64,000 bases of DNA from Promicromonospora sukumoe 327MFSha3.1 (GTDB taxonomy: Bacteria; Actinomycetota; Actinomycetes; Actinomycetales; Cellulomonadaceae): positions 310,001 through 374,000 of the forward strand of contig NZ_ARQM01000011.1 in NCBI RefSeq assembly GCF_000385135.1. Direction: 5' to 3'. Numbering within the stretch: the stretch's first letter is position 1; the number at the start of each line of letters is the position of its first letter. The notes beneath the pieces are model-generated. The model worked only from the letters and a program-made list of their open reading frames with translations, searched no databases and was not told where the DNA came from. A program made the translations under genes and the position numbers. This document shows positions 16,562 to 24,453 of the stretch, one piece after another.

Positions 16562-17254
16562 ATGTCATCCCCCGACAACCCGGTCCTCGACGCGCTGGCC
16601 GCGCACCGGCTCGTGCCGGTCGTCGTGGTCGACGGCGCCGACGAGGGCGCCCGCCTCGCCGACGCGCTCGTCGCCGGCGGCCTGCCCGTCGCCGAGATCA
16701 CGCTGCGGCTCGCGGGTGGTCTCGACGCCATCCGCGCGGTCGCGAAGAACCAGCCCGACGTCGTGATCGGTGCCGGCACCGTCACCACCGTCGCGCAGGT
16801 GGACGACGTCGTCGAGGCCGGTGCGCGCTACATCGTGTCCCCGGGGCTGTCGGCCGCCGTCGTGCGCCGCGCGCAGGAGCACGGCGTGCCCGTGCTGCCC
16901 GGCGTCGCCACGCCGTCGGAGATCATGGCCGCGCTCGACCTGGGGGTCGACGTCGTCAAGCTGTTCCCCGCGTCCGTCGTCGGCGGGCCCGCCGCGATCA
17001 AGGCGTTCTCCGCGCCGTTTCCCGGCCTGCGGTTCGTGCCGACGGGTGGCGTCAGCGCCGCCAACCTCGGCGACTACCTCGGCCTGGACCCGGTCCTGGC
17101 CGTCGGCGGGTCCTGGATGGTGGACCGCAAGCTGGTGACCGCGGGGGACTGGGACGGGATCACCAGCCGCACCCGCGACGCCGTGGCCCTCGCCGCCGAG
17201 GTCTCGACAGGCTCGACCAGCAACGGCTCGACCACCGAGGAGAAGAACCGATGA
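16562..17254 (+). CDS. eda: KDPG aldolase (2-dehydro-3-deoxy-phosphogluconate aldolase)
   Basis: 230 residues, TIM-barrel class I aldolase. The Schiff-base lysine is Lys133 in DVVKLFPAS, and VAEITLRL and VIGAGTVTT carry the conserved substrate-loop residues. FVPTGGVS is the phosphate-binding loop. It splits KDPG to pyruvate and glyceraldehyde-3-phosphate. The last ~17 residues (VSTGSTSNGSTTEEKNR) are not part of the fold and are encoded by a fragment of the dispersed GTCTCGACA...GCTCGACC repeat. Its stop overlaps the kdgK start (ATGA). Confidence 0.93.
   Translation: MSSPDNPVLDALAAHRLVPVVVVDGADEGARLADALVAGGLPVAEITLRLAGGLDAIRAVAKNQPDVVIGAGTVTTVAQVDDVVEAGARYIVSPGLSAAVVRRAQEHGVPVLPGVATPSEIMAALDLGVDVVKLFPASVVGGPAAIKAFSAPFPGLRFVPTGGVSAANLGDYLGLDPVLAVGGSWMVDRKLVTAGDWDGITSRTRDAVALAAEVSTGSTSNGSTTEEKNR
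17201..17235. repeat. Dispersed repeat family C fragment in eda tail
   Basis: GTCTCGACAGGCTCGACCAG (17201-17220) plus a second half-unit CGGCTCGACCACCG match the arm of hairpins at 19464, 24367, 25701 and 62257. It lies in frame in the dispensable C-terminal tail of eda. Confidence 0.6.
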
Positions 17255-18351
17255 GCTCGCTGAACGTCCGTCCCGCCGCCGAGAGCGCCTACGACGTCGT
17301 CGCGCTCGGCGAGGTCATGCTCCGCCTCGACCCGGGCGACCGCCGGGTGCGCACCGCCCGCAGCTTCGACGTGTGGGAGGGCGGCGGCGAGTACAACGTG
17401 GCGCGTGGCCTGCGCCGCTGCTTCGGCCTGCGCGGCGCGATCGTCACCGCGCTCGCCGACAACGAGATCGGCCGCCTGGTCGAGGACTTCATGCTCACCG
17501 GCGGCCTCGACACGCAGTACGTGCAGTGGGTGCCCTACGACGGCATCGGCCGCACGGTGCGCAACGGCCTCAACTTCACCGAGCGCGGCTTCGGCGCGCG
17601 CGGCGCGGTGGGCGTGAGCGACCGCGGCAACACCGCCATCTCGCAGATGAAGCCCGAGGACGTGGACTGGGACGCGCTGTTCTCCCGCGGCGTGCGCTGG
17701 CTGCACACGGGCGGCATCTTCGCGGCCCTCTCGGAGTCGTCGGCCGACGTCGCCGAGGCTGCCATGTCCGCGGCCCGCCGGCACGGCACCATCGTGTCCT
17801 ACGACCTGAACTACCGGCCCTCGCTGTGGAAGGGCATCGGCGGCGAGGAGCGGGCGCGCGAGGTCAACCGGCGCCTGGCCAGCCACGTCGACGTGATGAT
17901 CGGCAACGAGGAGGACTTCACGGCCTCGCTCGGCTTCGAGGTCGAGGGTGTCGACGAGAACCTGACCGACCTGGACACCGGCGCGTTCCGCGCGATGATC
18001 AAGACCGCGTCGGAGGCGTACCCGAACTTCCAGGTGATCGCGACGACGCTGCGCGGGGTGCGCTCGGCGTCGCGCAACGACTGGGGCGCCATCGCCTGGT
18101 CGCGTGCCGAGGGCTTCGCCGAGGCGACGCACCGGGCGGACCTGGAGATCTTCGACCGCGTGGGCGGCGGCGACTCGTTCGCGTCGGGCCTGGCCTACGG
18201 GCTCATGGAGCTCGGCTCGCTCCAGGAGGCCGTCGAGTACGGCGCGGCGCACGGTGCGCTGGCCATGACCACGCCGGGCGACACCACCATGGCGACGCTC
18301 GCCGAGGTGGCCAAGCTGGCCGGCGGAGGCAGCGCGCGCGTGCAGCGCTGA
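17251..18351 (+). CDS. kdgK: 2-keto-3-deoxygluconate kinase (PfkB family)
   Basis: 366 residues. The start DVVALGEVMLRLDPG and GGGEYNVARGLRR are the PfkB N-terminal substrate-binding signature. C-terminal DRVGGGDSFASGLAYGL carries the anion hole and catalytic base Asp308. It is paired by a 4-nt overlap with the KDPG aldolase, so KDG is the most likely substrate: KDG + ATP gives KDPG. At 366 residues it is longer than typical ~310-residue KDG kinases, with an extended central part (GIGGEERAREVNRRLASHVD). A hairpin follows the stop. Confidence 0.88.
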   Translation: MSSLNVRPAAESAYDVVALGEVMLRLDPGDRRVRTARSFDVWEGGGEYNVARGLRRCFGLRGAIVTALADNEIGRLVEDFMLTGGLDTQYVQWVPYDGIGRTVRNGLNFTERGFGARGAVGVSDRGNTAISQMKPEDVDWDALFSRGVRWLHTGGIFAALSESSADVAEAAMSAARRHGTIVSYDLNYRPSLWKGIGGEERAREVNRRLASHVDVMIGNEEDFTASLGFEVEGVDENLTDLDTGAFRAMIKTASEAYPNFQVIATTLRGVRSASRNDWGAIAWSRAEGFAEATHRADLEIFDRVGGGDSFASGLAYGLMELGSLQEAVEYGAAHGALAMTTPGDTTMATLAEVAKLAGGGSARVQR

Positions 18352-18370
18352 CCTGCTGCGCGACGCGCCA

Positions 18371-18419
18371 CGGGGGCAGGGTCGGCCGGTGTCCGCACCT
18401 CGGACCGATCTTGCCCCCG
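18371..18419 (+). terminator. Imperfect hairpin after kdgK
   Basis: CGGGGGCA (18371-18378) pairs with TGCCCCCG (18412-18419), and the inner GTCGG-CCG stretch extends the stem with mismatches. It lies between kdgK and the epimerase gene and probably separates the two transcripts. Confidence 0.5.
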
Positions 18420-18457
18420 ACCAGCGCAGACAGGGTGCTCGGTGCAAGGATTGGAGC

Positions 18458-19450
18458 ATGTCCCAGAGCATCCTGTTCATCGGTGGAAGCGGAATCATCA
18501 GTCATGCCTCGGTGGCCCGGGCCGCGCGGCTCGGACACCGGGTGACAGTGCTCAACCGGGGCAGATCCACGACCCGTCCCGTGCCCGCCGGGGTGGAGAC
18601 GCTCGTCGCTGACGCGAACGACCCCGAGGCCGTCGCCGCCGCCGTCGGCAGCCGGGAGTTCGACGTCGTCGCCCAGTTCCGGGCGTTCGGGCCGGAGCAC
18701 GTGGCGCGCGACGTCGCGCAGTTCGCGGGCCGGACCGGGCAGTACGTGTTCATCTCGTCGGCGTCGGCCTACCAGACGCCGCCGTCGCGCCTGCCGGTCA
18801 AGGAGTCGACGCCGCTGCGCAACCCGTTCTGGCAGTACTCCCGCGACAAGATCGCCTGCGAGGACCTGCTGGTGCGCGAGTACCGGGACAACGGGTTCCC
18901 CGCCACGATCGTGCGCCCGTCGCACACCTACGACCGCACCCTGCTGCCGACGTCGGGCGGCTGGACCGACGTCGCCCGCATGCGCGCGGGCAAGCCGGTC
19001 GTCGTCCACGGCGACGGCACGTCCCTGTGGACGATCACGCACACCGAGGACTTCGCGGTCGGGTTCGTGGGGCTGCTCGGCAACCCGCTGGCCGTGGGCG
19101 ACACGTTCCACATCACCGGCACCCACGCGCCCACCTGGGACCAGATCTACACCTGGCTGGCCGACGCCGCGGGGGTGCGGAGCCCCGACCTGGTGCACGT
19201 CGCGTCCGAGACCATCGCCCGCGTGCTGCCCGACATGGGCCCCGGCCTGGTGGGCGACAAGGCGCACTCGATGGTGTTCGACAACTCGAAGGTGCGCTCG
19301 CTCGTGCCCGAGTTCGGCACCACGATCACCTATGACATCGGCGCCGCCGAGCAGGTGGCCTGGTTCGAGGCGCACCCCGAGGCCCAGGTCGTCGACGCCG
19401 AGCTGGACGCGGCCTTCGACCGCCTGGCGGCGCACGCCCGCTCGATCTGA
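18458..19450 (+). CDS. NAD-dependent epimerase/dehydratase-like protein
   Basis: 330 residues, extended SDR fold. The Rossmann start is ILFIGGSGIISHASVARAA, a variant of the TGxxGxxG pattern. SSASAYQTPP and YSRDK give the Ser and YxxxK catalytic residues, and VRPSHTYD is the usual downstream motif. ATG 18458 follows AAGGA at 7 nt. Its place between the KDG operon and a sugar-import locus suggests a sugar or uronate substrate, but the reaction cannot be named. The family includes both nucleotide-sugar and free-sugar/uronate enzymes. Confidence 0.75.
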   Translation: MSQSILFIGGSGIISHASVARAARLGHRVTVLNRGRSTTRPVPAGVETLVADANDPEAVAAAVGSREFDVVAQFRAFGPEHVARDVAQFAGRTGQYVFISSASAYQTPPSRLPVKESTPLRNPFWQYSRDKIACEDLLVREYRDNGFPATIVRPSHTYDRTLLPTSGGWTDVARMRAGKPVVVHGDGTSLWTITHTEDFAVGFVGLLGNPLAVGDTFHITGTHAPTWDQIYTWLADAAGVRSPDLVHVASETIARVLPDMGPGLVGDKAHSMVFDNSKVRSLVPEFGTTITYDIGAAEQVAWFEAHPEAQVVDAELDAAFDRLAAHARSI

Positions 19451-19463
19451 CGCCGCTCCCGTC

Positions 19464-19499
19464 GGTCGAGCTTGTCGAGACCTCACCAGGTCTCGACCA
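19464..19499. repeat. Dispersed repeat family C, copy between epimerase and LacI genes
   Basis: GGTCGAGCTTGTCGAGACC followed after CTCACC by GGTCTCGACC: one full arm and a shortened second arm. It sits between the convergent stops of the epimerase (19450) and lacI-type gene (19507), so it may act as a bidirectional terminator. Confidence 0.65.
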
Positions 19500-19506
19500 C
19501 CGCGAT

Positions 19507-20523
19507 TCAGGCCGACGGCGCCGTCGACTCCCGCACCACCAGCTCGGTCGAGAGGTTGAGGCGGCGGACCTTCGGCGACCGGCCGCGGGCGATGTCGAGC
19601 AGGATCTGGGTGGCGGCCGCTCCCATCTCGCGGAGCGGCTGCCGCACGGTCGTCAGCGGCGGGCCCACCCAGGACGCCAGCGGCAGGTCGTCGTAGCCCA
19701 CCACCGAAAGGTCCTCCGGGACGCGCAGGCCGAGCTGGTGCGCGGCCCGGAGCACGCCGAGGGCCTGCATGTCGGAGCCCGCGAACACCGCCGTCGGGCG
19801 GTCCGGCAGGGACAGGAGCTCCAGGCCCTGCTCGAAGCCTGCCTCGACGTAGAAGTTCCCCTCGCGCACGAGCGCGGGGTCGACGACCGCGCCCGCCTCC
19901 TCGTGCGCCGACCGGAACCCGTCCACGCGGGCGCGGCTGCACAGCATGTTCCACGGCCCGGTGATCATGCCGATCCGGCGGTGGCCCAGCGCGAGCAGGT
20001 GCCGCGTGGCCTGCAGCCCGCCGTTCCAGTTGTCGGAGCCCACGGAGGCGACGTCGGCCGGCGGCTCGCCGTCGGTGTCGATCACCACGTACGGGATGCC
20101 GCGCCGGTCGAGCTGCTGGTGCTGCGCTTCGGACAGGTTCGCGGCGACGAGCAGCACGCCCAGCGGCGGCCGCGAGATCGTGGTGTCCAGCCAGCGGGCC
20201 GGCGGGCGGTGCTCGCCGCCCAGCTCGGACAGGATGACGCTGGTGCGCAGCTCGGCGGCGGCGTCCTCGACGCCCCGGATGATCTCCATCGACCAGGCCG
20301 AACCCAGGCGGTGGAAGACCAGGTCGATCAGACCGGACCCGGGCGGCGCGGCGGCGGGCCGGCGCCGGCGGTACTGGTGCTTCTCGAGCGCGGCCTCGAC
20401 GCGGTCGCGGGTCGAGGGGGCGACGTCGGCCCGGCCGTTGAGCACCTTGGACACGGTGGGCACCGAGAGGCCGAGCTCGCGCGCGATCGACGCGATGGTC
20501 GGTCCGGGGCTCACGCCGGTCAT
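19507..20523 (-). CDS. LacI family transcriptional regulator
   Basis: 338 residues. The HTH spans residues ~8-55 (TIASIARELGLSVPTVSKVL, then the hinge helix NGRADVAPSTRDRVEAAL). The periplasmic-binding-like sugar-sensing domain ends in DLSVVGYDDLPLASWVGPPLTTVRQP. It is divergent from the LplB/LplC/lipoprotein/GH39/GH42 operon and should repress it until its oligosaccharide inducer arrives. An Arg-rich stretch (YRRRRP) joins the two domains. Confidence 0.92.
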   Translation of the reverse strand: MTGVSPGPTIASIARELGLSVPTVSKVLNGRADVAPSTRDRVEAALEKHQYRRRRPAAAPPGSGLIDLVFHRLGSAWSMEIIRGVEDAAAELRTSVILSELGGEHRPPARWLDTTISRPPLGVLLVAANLSEAQHQQLDRRGIPYVVIDTDGEPPADVASVGSDNWNGGLQATRHLLALGHRRIGMITGPWNMLCSRARVDGFRSAHEEAGAVVDPALVREGNFYVEAGFEQGLELLSLPDRPTAVFAGSDMQALGVLRAAHQLGLRVPEDLSVVGYDDLPLASWVGPPLTTVRQPLREMGAAATQILLDIARGRSPKVRRLNLSTELVVRESTAPSA

Positions 20524-20652
20524 CGCACCCGCCTTTCGGTCATGTCTGCGGAACTTTCGACCCGAAGGTACACCGTTTCGCGTCAGTATCGGGTCTCGTA
20601 CCCGCCATGGATTGCCGTGTCTGGATCGTAATCACCACGTTCTGGGCATGTC

Positions 20653-20736
20653 TTGACGTGTCGCCGGATCTCACCCTACTGTCCCTCACGACAAGCACTA
20701 TCGGCATCGACGTCGATAGTTTCGAAAACGTTCCAC
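20653..20736 (+). promoter_or_regulatory. Promoter and LacI-type operator of the oligosaccharide operon
   Basis: TTGACG (20653-20658) and TACTGT (20677-20682) form a promoter with an 18-nt spacer. Downstream, around 20719-20733, AGTTTCGAAAACGTTCC is a LacI-like near-palindrome in a good place to block transcription. The start codon at 20749 follows AGGTGGGG. Confidence 0.55.
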
Positions 20737-20748
20737 AAAGAGGTGGGG

Positions 20749-21690
20749 ATGGCTACCGAGCTACGCGGCGCAACAGAGCTACGCGGCAAGGAGACGTGGG
20801 GCCTGGCACTGCGCAAGCACTGGCGCCTCTACAGCCTCGCGCTCCTGCCGATCATCTGGTTCCTGGTCTTCCGGTACCTGCCCATGGCCGGCAACGTGAT
20901 CGCGTTCCGCCGGTTCCGGCCGGGCGGGTCGATCTTCGGCGAGGAATGGGTCGGCTTCTACTACATCGAGCGGTTCATCCAGGACCAGGCGTTCTGGCAG
21001 GCGTTCCAGAACACCGTGATCATCGGTGCGCTGACCCTCGTGATCGTGTTCCCGCTGCCGATCATCCTGGCGCTGCTGCTCAACGAGCTCCGGTCGCGGG
21101 TGTTCAAGCGGTTCGTGCAGACCGTCAGCTACCTGCCGCACTTCATGTCGGTCGTGATCGTGGCGGGCTTCGTGTTCGAGCTGACGTCGCTGGACGGCAC
21201 GGTGAACCGGCTGGTCAAGCTGTTCGGCGGCGATCCGATCTCGTTCATGCAGCAGGCCGACTGGTTCCGCACGATCTACGTGTCCTCCGAGGTCTGGCAG
21301 ACCGTCGGCTGGGGCACCATCCTCTACCTGGCCACCCTGACCACCATCGACTCGCAGCTCTACGAGGCCGCGCGGATCGACGGCGCCAACCGCTGGCAGC
21401 AGACGTGGCACGTCACGCTGCCCGGCATCCGGCCCACGATGATGGTGCTGCTCATCCTGAACATCGGCCAGTTCATGCAGGTGGGCTTCGAGAAGATCTT
21501 CCTGCTCTACAACACGCTGACCCAGCCGACGGCGGACGTGATCTCCACGTACATCTACCGCGTCGGCCTGACCTCCGGGCAGCTGAGCTACGCCACGGCG
21601 ATCGGCCTGTTCGAGGCCGTGATCGGTCTGGTCCTCGTCTTCTCCGCCAACGCCATCTCGCGCCGAGTCACCGGGAGCTCCCTGTGGTGA
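20749..21690 (+). CDS. ABC sugar permease, LplB type (CUT1)
   Basis: 313 residues, six predicted TM helices. The cytoplasmic EAA loop is EAARIDGANRWQQTWHVTLPGI (coupling to the ATPase), and TVSYLPHFMSVVIV and GFEKIFLLYNTLT are hallmarks of LplB/YtcP-type permeases. With the next two genes it makes an importer for oligosaccharides; in Paenibacillus the same layout takes up aldouronates. The N-terminus contains a repeated ATELRG hexapeptide. No ATPase gene is in the operon, so a shared one must be recruited. Confidence 0.9.
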   Translation: MATELRGATELRGKETWGLALRKHWRLYSLALLPIIWFLVFRYLPMAGNVIAFRRFRPGGSIFGEEWVGFYYIERFIQDQAFWQAFQNTVIIGALTLVIVFPLPIILALLLNELRSRVFKRFVQTVSYLPHFMSVVIVAGFVFELTSLDGTVNRLVKLFGGDPISFMQQADWFRTIYVSSEVWQTVGWGTILYLATLTTIDSQLYEAARIDGANRWQQTWHVTLPGIRPTMMVLLILNIGQFMQVGFEKIFLLYNTLTQPTADVISTYIYRVGLTSGQLSYATAIGLFEAVIGLVLVFSANAISRRVTGSSLW

Positions 21691-22634
21691 ACACCGCCCC
21701 CGCCCCGACCACCGACGCCGTGGGCGCCGAGACCCCCGACCTGTCGCGGCCCCGCCCCGAGACCACCACGGTCAAGGACACCCCCGGCTACACGGTGTTC
21801 CGCTGGGTCAACACGACGATCCTGGTGCTGGTCGCCGCGGTCACGCTGTACCCGTTCCTCAACCTGGCCGCGCGGGCGTTCAGCTCCGAGGCCGCGATCC
21901 GCAGCGGCGACGTCACGGTGTGGCCCATCGGGTTCAACACCACCACCCTCATGTCGGTGCTGGAGCAGGACCTGTTCTGGCGCAACTACCTCAACACCGT
22001 GGTCTACACGGTGGTGGGCACCGCGATCGCCATGGCGCTGACCACGACGTTCGCGTACGTGCTGTCGAAGAAGTACCTCAAGGGCCGCATGATCCTGATC
22101 GGCTTCGCGGTCTTCACGATGTTCTTCACCGGCGGCCTCATCCCGAACTACATCCTGGTCAGCCAGCTCGGGTTCAAGAACACCATCTGGGCCGTCGTCG
22201 TGCCCCAGGCGATCAACGTCTTCAACCTGCTGGTCATGAAGTCGTTCTTCGAGAACTTCCCCGAGGAGCTGGAGGAGGCCGCGGCGATCGACGGACTGAC
22301 CACCTACGGCATCTTCTTCCGGGTGGTGCTGCCGCTCAGCAAGGCGGTGCTCGCCACCATGGTCCTGTTCTACGCGGTGTGGTTCTGGAACTCCTGGTTC
22401 CCCGCGTTCCTGTACATGGACGACCCGCAGATGTACCCGGTCACGGTGTTCCTGCGGAACATCATCGCCGGCGCCACCGGCACCGGCGAGGGACTGAGCG
22501 ACGTCGCCGTCCAGATCGGGGCCAACGTCAAGGCGGTGACGATGCTGCTCACGGCGCTGCCCATCGTGTGCCTCTACCCCTTCGTCCAGAAGTACTTCGT
22601 GTCCGGCGTGATGCTCGGCTCCGTCAAGGGCTGA
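21684..22634 (+). CDS. ABC sugar permease, LplC/YtcP type (CUT1)
   Basis: 316 residues with an Ala/Pro/Thr-rich N-terminal tail (~35 residues) and six TM helices. The EAA motif is EAAAIDGLTTYGIFFRVVLPL; WFWNSWFPAFLYMDDPQMYPV is typical of LplC-like proteins. Two tandem GTG codons (21684, 21687) overlap the upstream stop; the GGAG at 21674-21677 suits the first. It is the partner of the preceding permease. Confidence 0.9.
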   Translation: MVNTAPAPTTDAVGAETPDLSRPRPETTTVKDTPGYTVFRWVNTTILVLVAAVTLYPFLNLAARAFSSEAAIRSGDVTVWPIGFNTTTLMSVLEQDLFWRNYLNTVVYTVVGTAIAMALTTTFAYVLSKKYLKGRMILIGFAVFTMFFTGGLIPNYILVSQLGFKNTIWAVVVPQAINVFNLLVMKSFFENFPEELEEAAAIDGLTTYGIFFRVVLPLSKAVLATMVLFYAVWFWNSWFPAFLYMDDPQMYPVTVFLRNIIAGATGTGEGLSDVAVQIGANVKAVTMLLTALPIVCLYPFVQKYFVSGVMLGSVKG

Positions 22635-22696
22635 GCGCGCCGCACCACCGTCCGATCCGCCGTCGAACGACGACGTTCATACCCCGGAGGAAATCA

Positions 22697-24343
22697 ATGA
22701 GGATCACCCCAAGAAAGATCGCCGCGGCCACCGCCGTGGCCGCGCTCGGACTCTCGCTCACCGCGTGCTCGTCCGGTGGCGAGGACGACGGCGCCGCCGT
22801 CGACACGGCCGACAAGATGGTCGGCGCCATGGAGGACTACGGCGTCGGCACCACCTTCAAGGCGACCGAGCCGCTCACGTTCGGTCTCATGTACCGCGAC
22901 CACCCGAACTACCCGCTCCAGAAGGACTGGTCGATCCTCAAGGCGTTCGAGGAGGAGCACAACGTCACTTTCGACATCCAGTCGGTGCCGCTGGCCGACT
23001 GGCAGCAGAAGCGGGCGCTCCTGATCAGCTCCGGCGACGCCGCCGACCTGATCCCGTCCACCTACGCGGCCGACGTCGAGACGCTCACCTCGGGCGGCGC
23101 CGTCCTGCCGATCTCGGACTACCTCGACTACCTGCCCAACTTCCAGGACAAGGTCGAGAAGTGGGGCCTCCAGGAGGACCTGGACCGCCTGCGCCAGGCC
23201 GACGGCAAGTTCTACGTGCTGCCCGGCCTGCACGAGAGCCCCAAGCCGTCCTACTCGATCGCGATCCGCGAGGACTGGTGGGAGGACGCCGGCCTGGAGG
23301 ACCCGAAGACCTGGGACGAGTTCGCCGACCAGCTCGAGGTCATCAAGGAGGAGCACCCGGAGCTCGACTACCCGTACACCGAGCGCTGGTCCATCAACGG
23401 GCCCATGGAGGCCACCCTCCAGGCCGCGGCCGGCAACTTCGGCACCGAGGCGGGCTGGGGCTACGGCGACGGCGTGACCTGGAACGGCTCCGAGTACGAG
23501 TACACGGGCACGTCCGAGGGCTACAAGGAGCTGGTCTCCTACTTCGCCGACCTGGTGGACCGCGGGCTGCTCGACCCCGAGGGCCTCACCCAGGAGGACG
23601 ACCCGGCGATCGCCAAGCTGACCACCGGCAAGGTCGCCGCCCTCGGCGTCAACGACCAGGAGATGACGCGGTACCGCACCGGCTTCGAGGAGGCCGGCGA
23701 CAAGGACGCGAAGCTCAAGGAGATCGTGGTCCCGGCCGGCCCCGCCGGCAACATCATGGACGCCACCACCGGCGGCCAGTTCGAGTCCGGCATCGCGCTG
23801 TCCTCCAAGGCCGCCGAGCGCGAGGACTTCGTGGCGATGCTGCAGTTCGTCGACTGGCTCTACTATTCCGACGAGGGCCTCGAGTTCGCCAAGTGGGGCA
23901 TCGAGGGCGAGACCTACACCAAGGACGCCGACGGCACCCGCACCCTGGCCGACGACGTCGACTGGAGCGGCCTCAACCCGGGCGCCCCGAAGCTGCTGAA
24001 CACCGACTTCGGCTACTACAACGGCGTCTGGTCGCTGGCCCACGGCTCCACCTCGGACCTGGTCCGCTCCACGCTCACGCCCGAGGTGCAGGGCTTCCTC
24101 GACGAGATGAACAAGAAGGACGTCGCGGAGCGGGGCCCCGGCATCGCGATGGACGAGATGCAGCGCGAGGAGTCCTCGCTGCTGCAGACCAACCTGCAGG
24201 ACCTGGTCATGACGGCGACGTCGCAGTTCATCCTGGGCGACCGCTCGCTCGACGAGTGGGACGCGTACGTGGCGGAGGTGGAGAGCGCCGGCTCGCAGAC
24301 GTACGTCGACACCGTGAACCAGGCGGCGGGCGTCACCGAGTAA
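22697..24343 (+). CDS. Extracellular solute-binding lipoprotein, LplA/YtcQ type
   Basis: 548 residues. The signal peptide and lipobox LSLTAC (Cys at residue ~24) give a lipid anchor on the outer face of the membrane. It is larger than ordinary CUT1 binding proteins, as in the LplA/YtcQ group that binds oligosaccharides. Visible features include LTFGLMYRDHPNYPLQKDW at the start of the mature domain and KLTTGKVAALGVNDQEM later. ATG 22697 follows CGGAGG. It delivers ligand to the two upstream permeases. The linked GH39 and GH42 suggest xylo- or arabino/galacto-oligosaccharides. Confidence 0.9.
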   Translation: MRITPRKIAAATAVAALGLSLTACSSGGEDDGAAVDTADKMVGAMEDYGVGTTFKATEPLTFGLMYRDHPNYPLQKDWSILKAFEEEHNVTFDIQSVPLADWQQKRALLISSGDAADLIPSTYAADVETLTSGGAVLPISDYLDYLPNFQDKVEKWGLQEDLDRLRQADGKFYVLPGLHESPKPSYSIAIREDWWEDAGLEDPKTWDEFADQLEVIKEEHPELDYPYTERWSINGPMEATLQAAAGNFGTEAGWGYGDGVTWNGSEYEYTGTSEGYKELVSYFADLVDRGLLDPEGLTQEDDPAIAKLTTGKVAALGVNDQEMTRYRTGFEEAGDKDAKLKEIVVPAGPAGNIMDATTGGQFESGIALSSKAAEREDFVAMLQFVDWLYYSDEGLEFAKWGIEGETYTKDADGTRTLADDVDWSGLNPGAPKLLNTDFGYYNGVWSLAHGSTSDLVRSTLTPEVQGFLDEMNKKDVAERGPGIAMDEMQREESSLLQTNLQDLVMTATSQFILGDRSLDEWDAYVAEVESAGSQTYVDTVNQAAGVTE

Positions 24344-24366
24344 CCATCCGTCGGGTGCGGGGACCC

Positions 24367-24422
24367 GGGTCTCGACAGGCTCGACCAGCGGTGCGTGCCG
24401 CTGGTCGGGCCTGTCGAGACCC
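24367..24422. repeat. Dispersed repeat family C, full hairpin (attenuator/terminator)
   Basis: A 24-bp stem (24367-24390 with 24399-24422) has a single G-T mismatch and an 8-nt loop. It lies between the binding-protein gene and GH39 in the same direction, so it may lower expression of the glycosidases relative to the transporter. Confidence 0.75.
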
Positions 24423-24453
24423 GGTCCCGCACTCGACAGAACAGAGGAGTGCT

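Noticed and set aside
22765-24450. Reading frame continuous with GH39 but starting 1.7 kb upstream
   Set aside because: It is an out-of-frame shadow of the solute-binding lipoprotein; the GH39 start at 24454 has a Shine-Dalgarno and the family N-terminus.
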